Of a stretch of DNA of 64,000 nt, positions 60,776-64,000 are shown one piece after another. The stretch lies in NCBI GenBank assembly GCA_049583715.1, contig JBAUWJ010000279.1, positions 1-64,000 on the forward strand, read 5' to 3'. Made by a program: the position numbers and the translations under genes. This stretch comes from JAANXG01 sp049583715. GTDB taxonomy: Bacteria; Pseudomonadota; Gammaproteobacteria; Arenicellales; JAANXG01. Position 1 is the first letter of the stretch, and the number at the start of each line of letters is the position of its first letter. Below the pieces are notes generated by a model. It saw only the letters and a program-made list of their open reading frames with translations. It made no database searches and had not been told where the DNA came from.

Positions 60776-62727
60776 GCCGCTGCGGATGCGGGTTGCGCCC
60801 GTCGCGGCGCCATGGAGTGAATGAGATCGTCTATCTCCTGCTCCGACTGCCCGTCTATGTGCATCCGGTACCAGACCTCGGCGTTGCAGAGCTGCCACAG
60901 CCGCTGGCCATGGTCGGACCGCCCGTTCAGATGGGCCGCCAGCATGTCATCCACCGCCGGCTTGTGGAAGTATCCGGATGCCACCAGCCTGGAATCCTTG
61001 AGCAGGGAGCGATAGAGCAGCCGGAATTCGTCCGCCAGCAGATACGTGAGGGGCGAGGAGAATCCCTGCTTCTTGCGCTTGATCAGGGCTTCGGGCAGAT
61101 ATCGTTCCGCCACGCGGGTCTGGATGTAACGCAGGTGATGGCCGCGTACCTTGTAGCGTGCCGGGATCATGGCGCAGAATTCCGCGAGCTCATGGTCCAT
61201 GAACGGTGATCGCGCCTCCAGCCCGTGGGCCATCGTCATGCGGTCGAGAATCATGACGGGATGGTCGGGCATTCTGATCATGCTGTCCGCGTACAGCATT
61301 CTGTCCACGAGGTCCCTGGCGTTGTCAGCGGCGAAGTAATGTTTGATGGACGCATCCGGATCGAACGCACCTATGCTTCGTTTGAAGCCGTCGGTGTACA
61401 GCCGGTCCCTGTAGCTTTCGGAGAAATAGAAATAGCCGAGGCTCTTTGCGTAGCGCTCACCGGCGGAGTAGCGGGCCATCTGGTCGACCCATTGCAGCCG
61501 ATGGCTCATGCTCCGGTACCAGTATCCCTCCGGCACCATCTTGAGAAGCGGCGAGATCACACGCCGCCGAAGGGCTTCCGGAAGCAGCGCATAATACGAA
61601 ACGTAGCGGTTTCCGTAGTACCGGTCATAACCACCGAACAACTCATCGCCGCCATCGCCTCCCAGGACCACCTTCACATGCCGGCGCGCCAGCTCGGCGA
61701 TATGATAGAGGCAGGTCGACAAAGGATCCGAGGGCTCGTCCAGATACCGCACCAGCTTCGGCAGCGCCCGGGCCACGGAGGGCATGATCGTCAGCTCGTG
61801 CGCTTCGGTATGGTACTTCCCGGCCACCATCCGCGCGTAGGGAAGCTCGCTGTACGTGTCGTAGGGCACGTCCCCCGAGAAGGTCTTGAAGGTCCCGCCA
61901 CCGTGACGACTCATCATTGAGACGACGAGGCTGGAGTCCAGCCCGCCGCTCAGGAACGCACCCACCGGCACATCGCTGACCATGTGGTAGCCGACCGCCT
62001 CCTCGATCTTGGCCTCGAGACCGGAAAGCAGGTCGTCGAAGGCGATCTTGTGCTTGGGTTCGTAACGCAGCTCCCAGTAGCGGCGCAGCTCCACCTCGCC
62101 GCCGGCATCGCGCACCATCAGGTGTCCCGGAGGGAGCTTGTGCACACCGCGGAACATCGACCGCGGCGGCGTGATGATCCGCAGGCTGAGATATTCGTGC
62201 AGCGCCGCGTCGTCGACCTCGCGCAGCCGGGGATTCAGAGCCAGCAGAGCCTTGATCTCGGAGGCAAACGCAACCTCACCGTCCTGGTCCGTGTAATACA
62301 GCGGCTTCTGTCCGAGATGATCCCTCGCCACGAGCAGGCGACGCCTTCGAAAATCGTAAATCGCGAACGCGAACATCCCTCGCAGATGGCTGACGCAGGC
62401 ATCCCCGTATTCCTCGTAGAGGTGGATGATCGCCTCCGTGTCGCTCTTTGTCCGGAACGAATACCGCGGCTCGAGGCGGCTGCGAAGCTCCCGGTAGTTG
62501 TAGATCTCGCCGTTGAACGTGATCCACACACTGCCGTCGGCATTCGACATGGGCTGGCGCCCGCCGTCCAGATCGATGATCGACAGCCGCCGGTGTCCCA
62601 GGCCGACGCCCTCCCTGACGAACATTCCCTCCCCGTCCGGCCCCCGATGGCTGATGGCGTCGCTCATGAGCCGGATCTCGGCTTCACTGACCACCCCGGA
62701 GCGAACGATTCCCGCGATTCCGCACAT
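60772..62727 (-). CDS. asnB: Asparagine synthase (glutamine-hydrolysing) family amidotransferase
   Basis: A 651-residue two-domain enzyme. The N-terminal Ntn amidotransferase has Cys2 (MCGIAGIV), HRGPDGEG, HRRLSIIDL and FNGEIYNY; the synthetase domain has SGGLDSSLVVSMMSRH, LGGDGGDELFGGYDRYY and FMDHELAEFCAMIP. In glycan clusters such proteins often amidate sugar uronic acids or serve capsule synthesis instead of making free asparagine (known for WbpS-type enzymes); which applies here is not decidable. It overlaps the downstream HAD-UbiA gene by 4 nt and shares its stop region with the upstream flippase gene. Confidence 0.9.
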   Translation of the reverse strand: MCGIAGIVRSGVVSEAEIRLMSDAISHRGPDGEGMFVREGVGLGHRRLSIIDLDGGRQPMSNADGSVWITFNGEIYNYRELRSRLEPRYSFRTKSDTEAIIHLYEEYGDACVSHLRGMFAFAIYDFRRRRLLVARDHLGQKPLYYTDQDGEVAFASEIKALLALNPRLREVDDAALHEYLSLRIITPPRSMFRGVHKLPPGHLMVRDAGGEVELRRYWELRYEPKHKIAFDDLLSGLEAKIEEAVGYHMVSDVPVGAFLSGGLDSSLVVSMMSRHGGGTFKTFSGDVPYDTYSELPYARMVAGKYHTEAHELTIMPSVARALPKLVRYLDEPSDPLSTCLYHIAELARRHVKVVLGGDGGDELFGGYDRYYGNRYVSYYALLPEALRRRVISPLLKMVPEGYWYRSMSHRLQWVDQMARYSAGERYAKSLGYFYFSESYRDRLYTDGFKRSIGAFDPDASIKHYFAADNARDLVDRMLYADSMIRMPDHPVMILDRMTMAHGLEARSPFMDHELAEFCAMIPARYKVRGHHLRYIQTRVAERYLPEALIKRKKQGFSSPLTYLLADEFRLLYRSLLKDSRLVASGYFHKPAVDDMLAAHLNGRSDHGQRLWQLCNAEVWYRMHIDGQSEQEIDDLIHSMAPRRAQPASAAA

Positions 62728-63800
62728 CAGCTTTCGGTCTCCGAACCAAAACCCCCGGCCGCATCTTCGCCTTCATGCGCGCGGCCGTGCTGTTTGTCAA
62801 AGAAGTAGAGGAGCCCGCCGGTCAGGCTGATGGGCAACGTCATTGCCCTCTGCAACAGTACCGTGGTGAGCGCCGTCTCGTAGCTCACCCCGTAGAACCC
62901 GACAAGGTATATAAAGGCACCGTCGACCAGCCCCAGTCCGTTGATGGACAGCGGAATCACCGCGACGACACTCAGCACGGCGCAGACCACCGCCAGCTCG
63001 TAGTACTGTATCGAGCCGCCGGCCGCCGTAATGAGCAGCATCAGCCACCACACGGTAAACAGATGAAATCCAAACGACACGAAGATGGCCAGCCGCGTTT
63101 TCGCCGGTTGTCGACGGTAGTCGCCCAGATAATCGATCACGTTGCGCAGCAATTCCGGAAACCTCTTCCAGGCCATCAGCCAGGCGAGGAAACGGCGGTT
63201 GGTCACCAACAGCAGAATCGGCGTGCCGCCGGCGATGCCGGTCACGCCCACGAGCACCGCCATGTGCGACAAGGTATTCGCCTGCAGGGAGTGCCCGATC
63301 ACAGCGGCTACGAACCCGATAACGAGCAAGGACAGGATCCCGCTCAGACGCTCCATGAATACCGCCAGAAACGCGACGGTCTTCGATCGCTGGTTCTTCA
63401 GGGTCCGATAGATCCGGTAGCCGTCGCCCCCGATGCTGGTGGGCAGGAAATTATTGAAGAACATGGCGGTAAAATACAAACGGTGCAACCGCCCGAAATT
63501 GAAGCGCGCGCCGTGAATACGCAGCAGGAGCTGCCACTTGTAAGTGCTGATCGTCACACACAGCACGGTGCAAACGAATACCACGGCCACGAGAAATCCG
63601 TCGGCGTCCTCGAGACTCTGCCAGATCCTGCTCCAATTGGCATGCCACACGATCAGGCCGCACAGCAGCGCCGTAACGACCAGCTTGACGATCAGCAGCA
63701 GGCGGGCGCGCCGCGACCCGGAAACGTCCTCTGCCACCGTCGTACGGCTTTGGGCCGCGAAAGAATCTGAATCTTTGCTATACACGTCGATTTCGAACAA
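62727..63800 (-). CDS. Lysylphosphatidylglycerol-synthase-TM (AglD-like) flippase-family protein, second copy
   Basis: A 357-residue paralogue of the gene at 58.3 kb with about eight helices: LFGLIVWH-type first helix (LLCGLIVWHANWSRIWQSL), FFNNFLPTSIGGDGYRIYRT, FMERLSGILSLLVIGF and IPLSINGLGLVDGAFIYL. The N-terminal 30 residues are a soluble tail. The start is uncertain: TTG at 63800 overlaps the acyltransferase gene by 23 nt, and GTG at 63785 overlaps it by 8 nt. It meets asnB at a shared base (62727). Confidence 0.85.
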   Translation of the reverse strand: MFEIDVYSKDSDSFAAQSRTTVAEDVSGSRRARLLLIVKLVVTALLCGLIVWHANWSRIWQSLEDADGFLVAVVFVCTVLCVTISTYKWQLLLRIHGARFNFGRLHRLYFTAMFFNNFLPTSIGGDGYRIYRTLKNQRSKTVAFLAVFMERLSGILSLLVIGFVAAVIGHSLQANTLSHMAVLVGVTGIAGGTPILLLVTNRRFLAWLMAWKRFPELLRNVIDYLGDYRRQPAKTRLAIFVSFGFHLFTVWWLMLLITAAGGSIQYYELAVVCAVLSVVAVIPLSINGLGLVDGAFIYLVGFYGVSYETALTTVLLQRAMTLPISLTGGLLYFFDKQHGRAHEGEDAAGGFGSETES

Positions 63801-64000
63801 CCTTTGCCGGCACCCCTACGGCGATACCATTGTCCGGTATATCTTTATTTACCAGCGCCGCCGCCCCCACTACCGCGCCCGCGCCTACCGACACCCCGTC
63901 CAGCACTATGACGCCGGTTCCCAGCCAGGCGCCGGAACCGATGCGAATGGGACCCTTGGAGTAGGCTCCGGCGTCCATGACCACCTCGGACACATTGTCT
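63778..64000 (-). CDS. Hexapeptide-repeat acyltransferase (partial, runs off the right edge)
   Basis: At least 74 residues of a left-handed parallel beta-helix acyltransferase. The [LIV]-G-x-x-x-x repeats are seen in IRIGSGAWLGTGVIVLDGVSVGAGAVVGAAALV, and the end is the usual DIPDNGIAVGVPAKVVRNRRV of WbbJ/CysE-type sugar O-acetyltransferases. The 5' part lies beyond 64000. It overlaps the downstream flippase-like gene. Likely acetylates a sugar of the cluster product. Confidence 0.9.
   Translation of the reverse strand, partial: DNVSEVVMDAGAYSKGPIRIGSGAWLGTGVIVLDGVSVGAGAVVGAAALVNKDIPDNGIAVGVPAKVVRNRRV

Overview
The window is high-GC DNA (roughly 60-65% by eye) from a gammaproteobacterium outside the Enterobacterales. 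Gene order is the best guide: nnr-tsaE-amiB-mutL-miaA-hfq-hflX-hflK-hflC-DUF2065-hisZ-purA, next to queG and orn, is the classic gammaproteobacterial block; xseA facing guaB-guaA-tadA-mltF, hisZ, and tRNA-Leu-rnr-rlmB resemble Pseudomonas/Chromatiales-type genomes. No phage, insertion sequence or CRISPR array was seen. The species cannot be named from this sequence.

Layout. 1-10.9 kb (minus strand): rnr, rlmB, pncC, thpR, recA, recX, alaS, lysC, csrA, tRNA-Ser(GCT), tRNA-Arg(ACG), a translation, RNA-decay and recombination run read toward the left edge. 11-19.4 kb: an accessory block lying where rnr and purA are near neighbours in relatives. It holds tRNA-Leu, a YiiX-like hydrolase, an FAD/GcvT demethylase, a MipA-type outer-membrane protein, an SDR and L-serine deaminase, separated by repeat-rich spacers. 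19.4-36.2 kb: the purA-to-nnr block, then queG, orn, recR, ybaB, dnaX. 36.2-37.3 kb: 4.5S RNA, tRNA-Ser(GGA), a decayed duplicate of that tRNA and a tRNA 3' fragment; both derivatives are interrupted in the T-loop by a multi-hairpin element. 37.3-41.8 kb: a four-gene MacAB/LolCDE-like ABC exporter operon next to tRNA-Ser(CGA). 42-49.4 kb: mltF, tadA, guaA, guaB, xseA and a degenerate LytM protein. 49.4-64 kb (minus strand): an envelope-glycan cluster cut by the right edge, with GDP-mannose dehydratase, an epimerase, a GlpD-like oxidoreductase, two polytopic membrane proteins, a Tat-exported beta-propeller, two flippase-like proteins, a HAD-UbiA fusion, an AsnB-type amidotransferase and a hexapeptide acyltransferase.

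How the genes work together. The left and middle blocks are housekeeping. In the accessory block, the FAD/GcvT enzyme can feed one-carbon units and glycine toward serine, which SdaA turns into pyruvate. In the right-hand cluster, sugar-nucleotide enzymes, a probable polyprenyl-phosphate phosphoribosyltransferase fused to a phosphatase, GT-C-like membrane proteins and modifying enzymes suggest a lipid-linked glycan pathway.

The least explained structure is non-coding. A three-copy hairpin family of about 126 bp (8.5, 13.1 and 19.2 kb) keeps long self-complementary arms although the arm sequence differs between copies. Two copies of an 80-bp element with four stem-loops sit at the same T-loop position of tRNA-Ser(GGA) relatives at 36.4-37.0 kb, with compensatory changes in all four stems and conserved GGA-bearing loops in two of them.
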